Source: Legionella tucsonensis
GTDB lineage: Bacteria > Pseudomonadota > Gammaproteobacteria > Legionellales > Legionellaceae
Length of the DNA: 64,000 nt
NCBI RefSeq assembly: GCF_001468035.1
Contig: NZ_LNZA01000001.1
Span: 1-64,000, forward strand
Reading direction: 5' to 3'
The notes under the pieces were generated by a model that saw only the letters and a list, made by a program, of their open reading frames with translations, did no database searches and was not told where the DNA came from. Shown here in pieces: positions 1 to 8,678 of the stretch. How positions within the stretch are numbered: the first letter of the stretch is position 1; each line of letters starts with the position of its first letter. A program made the position numbers and the translations under genes.

Positions 1-18
1 CCCGAAGGCGTGCTGCGT

Positions 19-46
19 ATTCTACTGATTTCAGTCACAGTGTCAA
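19..46 (-). promoter_or_regulatory. Strong sigma-70 promoter directed off the left edge
   Basis: On the minus strand a perfect -35 TTGACA (plus positions 41-46) is followed 16 bases later by TAGAAT (19-24), five of six matches to TATAAT. The bases after it are GC-rich, a discriminator typical of stable-RNA promoters. Transcription would start near position 12 and leave the window. The target is not visible; a tRNA or other stable RNA is an inference. Confidence 0.6.
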
Positions 47-215
47 ATACTTTCTTCATTTTTTTTTAATAATTAGTTCATAAAAATAGTTAATTCCACC
101 GACGAACATATATTAATGTATGGACATGTTTTAAAAATTCAAGTGTCTTAAGAATTAATTTCTAGTAGATCTGGCTATCCTCATTTTTTTTTGTTACTCT
201 TCACGATTCAACTAT

Positions 216-329
216 GGTGGCTCTATTGGTCCCTTCGCGGCGATAGATCGTGAACCCCGTCAGGCCCGGAAGGGAGCAGCGGTAACGATTGATTCGAGCG
301 CCGGAGTGTGGCTCTTAGAGCTACCGCCC
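216..329 (+). ncRNA. ffs: 4.5S RNA, signal recognition particle RNA (small bacterial type)
   Basis: This is the RNA scaffold of the signal recognition particle. It binds Ffh and targets nascent inner-membrane proteins to FtsY. The diagnostic Ffh-binding hairpin is present near 258-281, including the motif GTCAGGCCCGGAAGGGAGCA. The 5' end (GGTGGCTC, from 216) pairs with GAGCTACC near the 3' end through one G-U pair, which closes the long hairpin. The length of about 114 nt equals that of the E. coli RNA. The mature ends are estimated by alignment to the E. coli molecule from memory. It lies only 17 bases before the dnaX ATG. Confidence 0.95.
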
Positions 330-346
330 AATTTGTGAAAACATGT

Positions 347-2002
347 ATGAGCTATCTTGCACTAGCCCGTAAATGGCGACCACGCACCTTTTCCCAACTG
401 GTTGGCCAAGACCATATAAATAAGGCATTAATCAATGCGTTAAATCAGCAACGATTGCACCATGCCTATCTTTTTACCGGAACTCGCGGTGTAGGAAAGA
501 CCAGTATCGCCCGCATTTTAGCCAAATCACTCAATTGCGAGAAAGGAATTAGCTCAGACCCCTGTTTGCAATGCACTATCTGCAATGCAATTGAACAAGG
601 TCGTTTTATTGATTTAATCGAAATTGATGGTGCATCTAAAACTCGAGTTGAGGATACTCGTGATTTATTGGATAACGTGCAATATGCACCCGCTATTGGC
701 CGTTTTAAAATCTATTTAATTGATGAAGTACATATGCTTTCCCAGCATAGTTTTAATGCACTGCTCAAAACCCTGGAAGAGCCGCCGGCACATGTTAAAT
801 TTATTTTAGCTACAACAGATCCGCAAAAGCTTCCTGTAACTGTATTATCTCGTTGCTTACAGTTTAATTTAAAGCACTTGGCTACTGAGTTAATCAGCCA
901 TCATTTACAGCTGATTCTTAAGGAAGAACAACTTTATTTTGAAGTTCAAGCTGCAGATATATTGGCTCAAGCTGCTCGAGGCAGCATGCGTGATGCGTTA
1001 AGTCTTTTGGATCAAGCCATTACTGGTTGTGATACCCAATTACGTGCAGATGATGTCAAAATGATCCTTGGTTATACTCAACAAGATTATGCCCTACAGA
1101 TGCTACGCGCTTTGGCCGAGCAAAATGCCTCTGCTGTATTAAAAATCAGCCAGTGTATCTCAATTGAAGGAGGACATTTTCAATATGTTCTGGATGAATT
1201 GCTTAACTATCTTCACCAAATAGCTATATACCACACTATTGGAGATAATAATCCGCTAATTAGTCCTCCACCGGAAATTATAACTCTTGCACAACACATT
1301 TCATCTGAAGACATCCAGCTGTTTTATCAAATTGGGCTTAAAGGACGCGAGGAAATTCATCTTGCGCCAACTTTAATTATTGGCTTTAATATGACTGTGT
1401 TACGGATGCTTACTTTTAGGCCTGTTCCTAAAGAAACACCTCCACCTTTAGCAATCTATAAAAATTCCTTTCCCTCTACGCTACAACCGCCTCATTCTGC
1501 ACAAGTACAGGCTCCTTTAAGCGTTCCGGAAAAGCAAATTCAGAATCTGACAAATTTTGATCCAAATTCAGAAGATATAGGAAAGGAAAAGCAACCTCAG
1601 AGCACTAACCAGGAGGAGAGAGATTGGGCAAACATTATTCCTCATCTCAAACTTACCGGCCTAGCGCTTAATGCAGCAGAAAATGCGGAATTAGTTGCAA
1701 AAGATGGACGAGAGTTCACTTTACGAGTGGCCAAAGGGCACCAATCTCTGTTTACTCCAACGGTACTCTCACGCATTGAAATGGCACTAGGCCAATATTA
1801 TCAAAATCAAGTGAAAATTATTCTTAACTGTGATGAGTCAGTTCAATCCTCTCCAGCGCAGCAAAAAGAGCAAGCAACACATCAAAAACAACTCAAAGCA
1901 GAAGCTGCATTAAACAATGACCCCATGTTTCAGCAGCTTCAACAAGAATTTTCAGCAGAATTGGTCAAAAATTCTATTGTCCCGCTGAAAGATGACTTAT
2001 AA
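347..2002 (+). CDS. dnaX: DNA polymerase III subunit gamma/tau
   Basis: This is the clamp-loader ATPase of the replicative polymerase (551 aa from this start). Visible features are Walker A GTRGVGKTS, a zinc-binding cluster with four cysteines (CEKGISSDPCLQCTIC), the Walker B region LIDEVHML, and the SRC sensor (LSRCLQF). A proline-rich linker then leads to a tau-type C-terminal domain that would bind the polymerase alpha and DnaB. The chosen start is the ATG giving MSYLALARKWRP, where family members begin. A GTG at 308 is in frame but lies inside the 4.5S RNA. There is no clear Shine-Dalgarno sequence. I did not find an A-AAA-AAG slippery heptamer in frame, so a frameshifted gamma form is not supported. 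It heads the conserved dnaX-ybaB-recR cluster. Confidence 0.95.
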   Translation: MSYLALARKWRPRTFSQLVGQDHINKALINALNQQRLHHAYLFTGTRGVGKTSIARILAKSLNCEKGISSDPCLQCTICNAIEQGRFIDLIEIDGASKTRVEDTRDLLDNVQYAPAIGRFKIYLIDEVHMLSQHSFNALLKTLEEPPAHVKFILATTDPQKLPVTVLSRCLQFNLKHLATELISHHLQLILKEEQLYFEVQAADILAQAARGSMRDALSLLDQAITGCDTQLRADDVKMILGYTQQDYALQMLRALAEQNASAVLKISQCISIEGGHFQYVLDELLNYLHQIAIYHTIGDNNPLISPPPEIITLAQHISSEDIQLFYQIGLKGREEIHLAPTLIIGFNMTVLRMLTFRPVPKETPPPLAIYKNSFPSTLQPPHSAQVQAPLSVPEKQIQNLTNFDPNSEDIGKEKQPQSTNQEERDWANIIPHLKLTGLALNAAENAELVAKDGREFTLRVAKGHQSLFTPTVLSRIEMALGQYYQNQVKIILNCDESVQSSPAQQKEQATHQKQLKAEAALNNDPMFQQLQQEFSAELVKNSIVPLKDDL

Positions 2003-2041
2003 TATATCGAATTTTAAATCTAAACATATGAGGCCTTAATA

Positions 2042-2386
2042 ATGGATATGAATCAAAATCTTGGCAACCTGATGAAAGAAGCGCAAAAAATGCAACAACG
2101 TATGCAAGAAGCGCAACAACAACTAAGCCAATTAGTTGTCACTGGTGAAGCCGGTGGTGGTATGGTAGTTATTAAAATGAATGGCCGACATGATGCCACT
2201 GAAGTGAAAATCAAACCTACAATGATGGAAGAAGATGTAGAAATGTTGGAGGATTTGGTTGCTGCAGCAATTAATGATGCAGTACGAAAAATTGAAAAAG
2301 CATCTAAAGAAAAAATCAGTCAATTAACAGCGGGTCTAAATATTCCAACTGATTTAATGGGCGGTGATAAGGACGATAAGGAATAG
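2042..2386 (+). CDS. ybaB: YbaB/EbfC family nucleoid-associated protein
   Basis: This is a 114-aa DNA-binding protein of the YbaB/EbfC family, which forms dimers on DNA and compacts the nucleoid. It has the family layout: an N-terminal helix rich in Gln, Met and Lys ([19 protein letters not shown]), the central [21 protein letters not shown] sheet region, and a C-terminal helix ending in a Gly/Asp-rich tail. It starts 39 bases after dnaX and ends 8 bases before recR, so the three are very probably co-transcribed, as in most gammaproteobacteria. Confidence 0.93.
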   Translation: MDMNQNLGNLMKEAQKMQQRMQEAQQQLSQLVVTGEAGGGMVVIKMNGRHDATEVKIKPTMMEEDVEMLEDLVAAAINDAVRKIEKASKEKISQLTAGLNIPTDLMGGDKDDKE

Positions 2387-2394
2387 TCCTAAAG

Positions 2395-2988
2395 ATGGAT
2401 ATGTTAAACCGCTTGGTAGAAGCGTTCCGCTGTCTGCCAGGCGTAGGTCCCAAATCAGCACAGCGTATGGTGTTTCATTTACTCCAGCATCAAAGACAGA
2501 GAGGGTTACACCTTGCATCATGTCTGGAGCAAGCAATGAATAATATTCATCATTGTGAACGTTGTGCTAACTATACAGAACAAAAAGTTTGTAGCCTCTG
2601 CCAAAATCCAAATCGGGATCCATCCTTGCTTTGTGTTGTAGAAAGCCCCGCTGATGTATCTGCCATAGAACAAAGCAATGCCTTTCAAGGCAAGTATTTT
2701 GTTCTCATGGGGAAAATATCTCCATTGGATGGCTTAGGACCAGAAGACATAGGATTACCACGACTTAAAAATCTCATCATTCAAGAAGAAATTAAAGAAG
2801 TGATATTGGCATTAAGCCCTAGTGTAGAAGGGCAAACCACCATTCATTTTATTCACCAGCTTTTGCGTGAGTTGTCAATAAACATTACCCAATTGGCGCA
2901 CGGCATTCCTTCTGGAGGAGAATTAGAGTTTTTGGATGGCAATACTATAGGAAATGCCCTTCGCAACAGAGCAATAATTCATGTTTAA
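2395..2988 (+). CDS. recR: Recombination mediator protein RecR
   Basis: RecR (197 aa) works with RecO and RecF to load RecA on single-strand gaps. Domains in order are a helix-hairpin-helix (LPGVGPKSAQRMVFHLL, residues about 14-30), a four-cysteine zinc finger (CERCANYTEQKVCSLC), and a Toprim domain (LCVVESPADVSAIEQ onward) with a C-terminal Walker-B-like end. Length equals that of the family. It follows ybaB by 8 bases, and its last 8 bases overlap the next gene, so translation is probably coupled. Confidence 0.95.
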   Translation: MDMLNRLVEAFRCLPGVGPKSAQRMVFHLLQHQRQRGLHLASCLEQAMNNIHHCERCANYTEQKVCSLCQNPNRDPSLLCVVESPADVSAIEQSNAFQGKYFVLMGKISPLDGLGPEDIGLPRLKNLIIQEEIKEVILALSPSVEGQTTIHFIHQLLRELSINITQLAHGIPSGGELEFLDGNTIGNALRNRAIIHV

Positions 2989-3823
2989 AACAGTATTCCA
3001 CAATAAATACATTTTCATATTGATGCTTCTCGTTTCTGGACTAGCAAATGCATCTTTTTACAAAAATTTATGGCCCCAATGGCAGGTAAATAGCCCTTTA
3101 TCAACAAAAGTTATTTCTCATAAGCTTTGGCAAGATTTTCTAAATCGCCGCATTGTCACCAATGAAGAAAACATCAATCTGGTTGATTATGCTCATATGA
3201 CACAAACAGACATGAATTTGCTTAAAGATTATTTAAAAAGCATGTCAGAAATCAATATTAATAACTACAACCGCGATGAGCAATTAGCCTTTTGGATTAA
3301 TGTATACAATGCTTTGACCGTTCAAATTATAGCCAATTATTATCCAGTTACTTCGGTCCAAGAAATTAATATATCACCAGGATTATTCAGCATAGGGCCC
3401 TGGGGAGCGAATCTAATCACCATTAAAAATACTACTTTAACTTTAGATGACATTAATAATCGCATTATTCGAGCGATCTGGAATGATCCTCGCACCCATT
3501 ATGCTATAAACAATGGGACTATTGGCGCCCCAAATCTTAGTAGAAAAATCTATCAGGGTAAGCTCATTGAAGAACAATTAAATCAAGCTGCCTCCACTTA
3601 CATTAATTCGCTTAGAGGAGTAAATGTCATCGAAGGAAAGCTCATCATCTCTAAATTATACGACTGGTATGAAGAGGATTTTGGGGGAACCAAGCACGAT
3701 GTAATTTTTCATTTATTGCAATTTGCAAAAGAACCTTTATTAAGCCAACTAAAACACATCAATAGCATCGACAGTTATATTTATAATTGGCATATAAATA
3801 GCCCGTCGCACGAACACGAATAA
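2981..3823 (+). CDS. DUF547 domain-containing exported protein
   Basis: A 280-aa protein with an N-terminal signal peptide (hydrophobic stretch ending SGLANA|S near residue 24) followed by a DUF547 domain. The family signature is clear: RDEQLAFWINVYNALTVQII, then the YPVTSVQEI segment, and later DDINNRIIRAIWNDPRTHYAIN. The function of DUF547 is unknown. Predicted location is periplasm or outside the cell. It overlaps the recR stop by 8 bases and is probably the last gene of the dnaX transcript. Confidence 0.85.
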   Translation: MFKTVFHNKYIFILMLLVSGLANASFYKNLWPQWQVNSPLSTKVISHKLWQDFLNRRIVTNEENINLVDYAHMTQTDMNLLKDYLKSMSEININNYNRDEQLAFWINVYNALTVQIIANYYPVTSVQEINISPGLFSIGPWGANLITIKNTTLTLDDINNRIIRAIWNDPRTHYAINNGTIGAPNLSRKIYQGKLIEEQLNQAASTYINSLRGVNVIEGKLIISKLYDWYEEDFGGTKHDVIFHLLQFAKEPLLSQLKHINSIDSYIYNWHINSPSHEHE

Positions 3824-3906
3824 AAGAACAATTAAATTATTTTATTTTTACTTAAAACCAAGAAAAACAAGTATACTCACTCAATTTAATGATGAGGGAG
3901 TTGAAT

Positions 3907-4083
3907 ATGAATCTAGGCGGTTTTTCTTGGAAAAGGCTGATTGGCATCTCTGCCCTGAAAGCTAAAATTTCGCGAAAGATTGGCATTCCACTAACGCAAG
4001 CAGGCAGAGAAAGAAAACTGGGTGCCTTAATCATTAAATATTTATGCTCGTTCTTTTTAGAAGAAAAAAGAAAAAAACGTTAA
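3907..4083 (+). CDS. Small strongly basic protein of unknown function
   Basis: A 58-aa protein rich in Lys and Arg, with a run GFSWKRLIGIS at the N-terminus, the segment KAKISRKIGIPLTQAGRERK in the middle, and a very basic end (EEKRKKR). The ATG at 3907 is preceded by AGGGAG (3895-3900) at a 6-base spacing, which argues for a real gene and decides this start over the in-frame ATGs at 3889/3892. A TATACT box (3872-3877) could be its -10. The WKR...SRKxGIPLTxxGRxRK pattern recalls small basic proteins seen in other bacteria, but I cannot name a family. The composition suggests nucleic-acid or ribosome binding; this is inference. Confidence 0.6.
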   Translation: MNLGGFSWKRLIGISALKAKISRKIGIPLTQAGRERKLGALIIKYLCSFFLEEKRKKR

Positions 4084-4122
4084 TTAATCCTTATTAGAGA
4101 GTCACACTCTGCAAGAAAAAAC

Positions 4123-4181
4123 CTCCTTCCTAATCATCTCGAAGGAGCTTGAATTAAAAATGTTCTAGTAAGCTCAAGCTC
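4123..4181. promoter_or_regulatory. Two overlapping, mutually exclusive hairpins upstream of the kinase-like gene
   Basis: CTCCTTC (4123-4129) pairs perfectly with GAAGGAG (4141-4147). GAGCTTGA (4145-4152) pairs perfectly with TCAAGCTC (4174-4181). The two stems share 4145-4147, so both cannot form fully. On the minus strand the first hairpin is followed by GTTTTTTC and could act as a terminator, although no minus-strand gene ends here. A further weak stem (TAAAC/GTTTA near 4183-4197) leads into a T-rich stretch on the plus strand. A possible promoter for the next gene is TTGCTC (4215-4220), 18 bases, TAAAAT (4239-4244). Confidence 0.35.
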
Positions 4182-4285
4182 TAAACGAAGAGTTTATCTC
4201 TTTTTATCGTAATTTTGCTCGTTTTTTGAAAAAACTGATAAAATTATAAGTATATGGAAAAACCGTTGTATTTTACGAGAAAACT

Positions 4286-6184
4286 ATGTTAAACAAAATT
4301 TCTGAATTATGGCCAAAACCAAAACCTCCGCCTAAACGAGAGATGAAGACATTAGCTCCTTTTAGTCCTGGAGCGTTGCCTTCCAAGGACGTGGAGCGAT
4401 TTACAAAAGAAATAAACGACCTAATAAAGGATTATAATCTAGAAATAGATGACGCTGGGAAAAAAAATTTTTTAAAGCAAATACAAGAAAAAATAAAAGA
4501 ATTCGATTATAAATATAAACAAAAGCATTTTGCAGACTCTCCTGCTTATCGCGAAGCCCATGCATTTTTATTTAAAGAAATACAGTATCAATATGCTAGT
4601 TTGGGCGTTTTTTCTTTAGTTACATCGCCAAGACACTCTTCGCCTCTTGCCGAAATCATTGCAAATATGTCTCCTGAAAAGGCGGATAAACTATTAGATA
4701 TCTTAGTAAATAATACAAGTAAAGGCTTAACGAAGGAAGAGTTAGAAAAGAAAAATTACAAGAAAGAGTTAGCTAATCTCTATGAAGAATCTGATAAAAG
4801 CCCGGAAGCGGAAGCCTTTCGTAAATTTATTAAAGAGCATGAAATTAGTTTCTTAGGAGGTAACAACTCTAAAAATTTTAAGATAACCCAACTAAGTGAT
4901 CAAAGCGAATTTGTCCTAAAAATAGATTATCGCTTTGGTATGCCGCGAAATGTAGAGGCTCATTTACGCGAAAAACTTAGTGATAAATTTATCCCAATAC
5001 ATGCAGAAAGACAAGCAACATGCATAGACCATGCCACTGGAGACACAATTACTCGAGGTATTCATGTTACGGAATATAGTGGGGGAGGGAGCGTATACGA
5101 TCATCGCCAACAATTAACAAGAGTATCAGACCTAATAAGATATTCCGGTGAAATTTTTGAACAAATGGCAGGAAGTATGTTAGATATTCAGGACGCTGGA
5201 TGTATGTTTCCAGATGCAAAAATTACCAACTGGCTAATAGATGACATAGATCAACTTCAACTTAGCGATACTAAAACTTTTATTTTTACAGATAAAAATG
5301 GAAAGTACCACCTTGGTCTTCCCGGAAATGAATACGGTGCTTTCTTAGACTCTAATAATTATAGGCCTCCCGAAGTCAATGGTTTAATAACTGATCCATC
5401 TGAAACCATACTTGATGCAGATGCCGTTCATGCCTATATTCTTGGAGTAAACTTATACATTTATGCCACAAATTCAATGGGAAAAGGAAACAATGGAGCA
5501 AAATTTGATTTTGATTTCCAATTATTTAACAGTGAACCCCATGGCCCTGCCTTTAAGGAATTGGTTGTAGGACTAGTTAACCCAGATCCAGCTAAACGCA
5601 TGCCTGTACGAGAAGCTTTAGATCGGTTATTTATGATTAATAATCCTGAGTTTAAAGATGTTTTTACTCAACTAAAGACCTTGAATTTTGGTAAAGATGA
5701 TAAAATGATGAACCAATATATTCGTGACAAACAAGAACTCATTAATATTACGTATGGAAAAGAAGCACGCCAAAAAATTTTAGAAGACTTACAAAACACG
5801 GTTAGTGCTTTGGAAACTGGTCCTGTCCAACAGGTACGATCTGAAATTAGCAAATTTAGAAAAGAAGCTGCCGATCTATTTGCAGTAGGAAAAAATGCCA
5901 AGGCAGAAAGAATTGAGAATGCAATGAGCAAATTATCCATAGAAGAACGCGTTCATTTCTTCGATTCTACAAAATCGAAAGAGGTATTAAAAGAACTTGC
6001 TTCTCATCGCCATTGGGGAAAGGGCGGTAAAGTTTATCTTACTGAAAATGAAATTGACACGGATAAAGCAGCCACGAGTTTTAAAGATTTCAAAGCGAAA
6101 TTTCAGGATCAAATGAAGCCTCGAAAACCAAAAGAAGAAGAACCTACTGAAAGAGAAGAACATAGAAAATCAATCGAGATTTAA
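4286..6184 (+). CDS. Kinase-like protein, probable Dot/Icm effector
   Basis: A 632-aa protein with divergent but recognisable protein-kinase landmarks. A glycine-containing turn (GGNNSK, 191-196) precedes a VLK lysine (K212). FPDAKITN gives D310-K312-N315 in catalytic-loop spacing. LSDT places D328 exactly 18 residues after D310, as between the two aspartates of PKA. PPE (361-363) resembles the APE end of the activation segment, and DPAKRM (434-439) the subdomain XI Arg motif. The N-terminal 180 residues are helical and charged. The C-terminus is very polar with a Glu-rich patch (EEEPTEREE), compatible with a Dot/Icm signal. These points are seen; kinase activity and secretion are inferred. 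It is not one of the LegK proteins I can name. The ankyrin gene follows by 26 bases, suggesting an operon. Confidence 0.7.
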   Translation: MLNKISELWPKPKPPPKREMKTLAPFSPGALPSKDVERFTKEINDLIKDYNLEIDDAGKKNFLKQIQEKIKEFDYKYKQKHFADSPAYREAHAFLFKEIQYQYASLGVFSLVTSPRHSSPLAEIIANMSPEKADKLLDILVNNTSKGLTKEELEKKNYKKELANLYEESDKSPEAEAFRKFIKEHEISFLGGNNSKNFKITQLSDQSEFVLKIDYRFGMPRNVEAHLREKLSDKFIPIHAERQATCIDHATGDTITRGIHVTEYSGGGSVYDHRQQLTRVSDLIRYSGEIFEQMAGSMLDIQDAGCMFPDAKITNWLIDDIDQLQLSDTKTFIFTDKNGKYHLGLPGNEYGAFLDSNNYRPPEVNGLITDPSETILDADAVHAYILGVNLYIYATNSMGKGNNGAKFDFDFQLFNSEPHGPAFKELVVGLVNPDPAKRMPVREALDRLFMINNPEFKDVFTQLKTLNFGKDDKMMNQYIRDKQELINITYGKEARQKILEDLQNTVSALETGPVQQVRSEISKFRKEAADLFAVGKNAKAERIENAMSKLSIEERVHFFDSTKSKEVLKELASHRHWGKGGKVYLTENEIDTDKAATSFKDFKAKFQDQMKPRKPKEEEPTEREEHRKSIEI

Positions 6185-6210
6185 TAATATGATAATTAAA
6201 GGACAATAAA

Positions 6211-7386
6211 ATGAATTTTGATTTATTATGCTTAGAAATAGGAGTTAGTATGGATCAACCCCTATCAAAAAAACTAGAATTGTTACAAGGATGGTTTCAA
6301 AAAAATATATCTACTGAGCTTCATCTCTCAGGGAGCGAAAATGAGCAGTTTGAGCAATATAAACAAGCAACTGAATTTTATTTAGATTTTGTTCTTCCGG
6401 AAACAACTCATGATATGAGTAAACCCAATCAAAATTTTCATGGCGATAATTTAGTTTCTTTTTTATCTTATATGGGTTTCGATCGTGTTCTTCACTCTTT
6501 GAAAATCGATAAGGCTTTATTAAATACTAAAAATTCAAATGGATTAACCCCATTACATCTGGCCGCTCTTGAAGGAAACATTAATACAGTACATATGCTG
6601 CTTTCTTTAGGTGCAGATCCATGTATTCTTAATAAGCAGAAACAATATCCTTTATTTAGCGCATTGATTTTACCTATCCTTTACGAGGATGAGCTAAGAC
6701 AAAATAAAATAAAAATTTTTAGTTTATTAAAAGAAAAAGGTAATCAGCTTTTAAATCAAGATAAAAATGGTGATACAGTTTTACATCAAATAGCACTACA
6801 AGGTTTTGATTCCTTAATTAAAGAAATTTTAGCAACTCATACGGAGCTCGCTTACATACAAAATAAACATACTCATTACCCAATACATACCGCAATTCTA
6901 AACAATCAAATACAATGCGTTATTCCTTTGCTACAAATTAAAGAGGGTACCATTTTAGCTGATTCCAGTGGTTGGACGGCTCTACATTATGCCGCCTGCT
7001 ACGCAAACCAAGAGATCCTGGAGGAGTGTTGTAGGTCTAGTACAAATAAAGACGCCCCGGATTTTACAGGGAAAACTCCTTTAATGATTGCTGCTGAATT
7101 AGGAAGACTTTTTGCAGTGCAAATCCTTTTGCAACATGGAGCACAAGCGCACATTACAGACTCTGCAGGATTTAGTGTCCTGCATCATGCAGTAAAGTCA
7201 GGAAATTTAAAAGTAGTGCGTTGGCTCATCGAGAATACGAATATAGATATTAATGCGAAAGATAACCATAATCTTACACCGCTCCAAATAAGTGAAACCA
7301 ATGTAAGTGAAACCGGGGATATGGAAAAAATAACTGCTTTGTTATTAGAGCATGGTGCAAGTTCAACACCGCCAGTTCCCAACTGA
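6211..7386 (+). CDS. Ankyrin-repeat protein, candidate effector
   Basis: A 391-aa protein with a helical N-terminal region (1-105) followed by about seven ankyrin repeats. The clearest are NGLTPLHLAALEGN (110-123), NGDTVLHQIALQG (186-198), SGWTALHYAACYAN (253-266), TGKTPLMIAAELGR (286-299), AGFSVLHHAVKSGN (319-332) and HNLTPLQIS (353-361). Ankyrin proteins are protein-binding scaffolds, and many Legionella ones are Dot/Icm substrates. No additional enzymatic domain is visible. The upstream start has AAAGGA at about 9 bases; an in-frame ATG at 6250 has GGAG 5 bases ahead and is a credible alternative. It is likely co-transcribed with the preceding kinase-like gene. Confidence 0.85.
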   Translation: MNFDLLCLEIGVSMDQPLSKKLELLQGWFQKNISTELHLSGSENEQFEQYKQATEFYLDFVLPETTHDMSKPNQNFHGDNLVSFLSYMGFDRVLHSLKIDKALLNTKNSNGLTPLHLAALEGNINTVHMLLSLGADPCILNKQKQYPLFSALILPILYEDELRQNKIKIFSLLKEKGNQLLNQDKNGDTVLHQIALQGFDSLIKEILATHTELAYIQNKHTHYPIHTAILNNQIQCVIPLLQIKEGTILADSSGWTALHYAACYANQEILEECCRSSTNKDAPDFTGKTPLMIAAELGRLFAVQILLQHGAQAHITDSAGFSVLHHAVKSGNLKVVRWLIENTNIDINAKDNHNLTPLQISETNVSETGDMEKITALLLEHGASSTPPVPN

Positions 7387-7428
7387 TAATTACTTTCTAA
7401 AGATGAGCACCCAATATTTTACTAAAAC

Positions 7429-8508
7429 TCAATCGATCTGCTCCATATATTGAAATAACTGTTCAATAACATCTCCAGCAATTATATGAGTGCGTTTATA
7501 AATTTGAATTACTCTAAATACTGCATTACGATTTCGCAGGTCTATTTCCATCTTGGGTTTTGCTACATCATATCGATAAGGTTCAGTAAGCAGGTACCTC
7601 TTTCTTAGTTCGATACGTAACGCTTCCATAACACAACATATGGCATTAAATACCTCAATTACTGCTGATTTTTCTTCACTATTCAATAAAGGCAGCCACT
7701 CAAAAGTACTTCCGCTAGCGATATTAAAAAATGTATAGAGTAAACTGTGCGTATCATTATTGGAAAAATGCCCGTATAAATCTACGCAATCCGTAGTAGT
7801 CAGCTGACTGTAGACGGCCACCATTTTTTCTTGAAAAATAATTGAGTTCCGTTCTTGTTCCAGGAGCTCGGATAATAAATTTTGGTGTAGCATCATCACT
7901 GCATCAATGAAACGATTTGGATTAAAGCAAAATTTATAAGCCCGTCTTAGATCATAAAAATAATTAATCACTTGTTTTGAGTGAGTTAAATTCGAGCTTA
8001 GTTTTAATCCTTTAACAGCTGTTTGGATCATTTGCTTCAACTCCTCATTTGTTTCGATCATGATACCTGGGGGTAATTCTTCATCATGCAAAAAATAATC
8101 GACTCCTGGAGTCAATTCATTTTGTAAAGCAATCTCATACAGTTGTTGCTGCATTAATTCGATATAATAATGTAATACTTCCAAACGCATCTGAACTGAA
8201 ATTAACTTTTCAGAATGAATTACATCAGTAAATAATTGATCCGGATGCATCTTATAGAAGAAAATTGCATTAACCAAACCAGCAAATTTTGAATTAGAAA
8301 AATAATCTAATGCAGCGTGCAACTGTTCCATACTCCAGTCATGAAATACAGCTACCGACTCAATAGGTGTCTCATAACTTTGATTCAAATAATTAACGAA
8401 TCTCTCCAACCATACGTTACACTGTAATTTGGAAAATAATTGGTGTAATTGTTTTGAAGGTAGAGGAACTTCATTCGTGGAAATTGAAAACTTTGCCCTG
8501 TTTTGCAT
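7429..8508 (-). CDS. Hypothetical protein, not recognised
   Basis: A 359-aa predicted soluble, mostly helical protein with many Leu, Gln, Tyr and Phe residues, and no signal peptide or membrane span. I recognise no domain. The start chosen is the second of two adjacent ATGs (MQNRAKFS), because AGGAG lies 7 bases upstream. The longer in-frame starts at 8529 and 8526 contain that Shine-Dalgarno sequence within their coding part. It converges on the ankyrin gene (42 bases between stops) and is divergent from the response regulator. Location in an accessory stretch suggests a Legionella-specific protein; nothing more can be said. Confidence 0.7.
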   Translation of the reverse strand: MQNRAKFSISTNEVPLPSKQLHQLFSKLQCNVWLERFVNYLNQSYETPIESVAVFHDWSMEQLHAALDYFSNSKFAGLVNAIFFYKMHPDQLFTDVIHSEKLISVQMRLEVLHYYIELMQQQLYEIALQNELTPGVDYFLHDEELPPGIMIETNEELKQMIQTAVKGLKLSSNLTHSKQVINYFYDLRRAYKFCFNPNRFIDAVMMLHQNLLSELLEQERNSIIFQEKMVAVYSQLTTTDCVDLYGHFSNNDTHSLLYTFFNIASGSTFEWLPLLNSEEKSAVIEVFNAICCVMEALRIELRKRYLLTEPYRYDVAKPKMEIDLRNRNAVFRVIQIYKRTHIIAGDVIEQLFQYMEQID

Positions 8509-8678
8509 CATCCTTCTCCTAAACATCATCCTGAAAACATTTTATGATAAATCCTATATCCAGCAGAGATAGAAAATAAAACCAATAACTCTTAGAATAA
8601 TAGCGAAATTAATTGCAAGTCGATACTAATCTTGCCAAAATTATAGCGAATACCGCGAAGCAAACTGGAATTAAATGA

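Noticed and set aside
308-346. GTG start that would lengthen DnaX by 13 residues
   Set aside because: It lies inside the 4.5S RNA gene and family members start at MSYLALARKWRP.
347-2002. Programmed frameshift giving a gamma form of DnaX
   Set aside because: I did not find an in-frame A-AAA-AAG slippery heptamer with a following hairpin.
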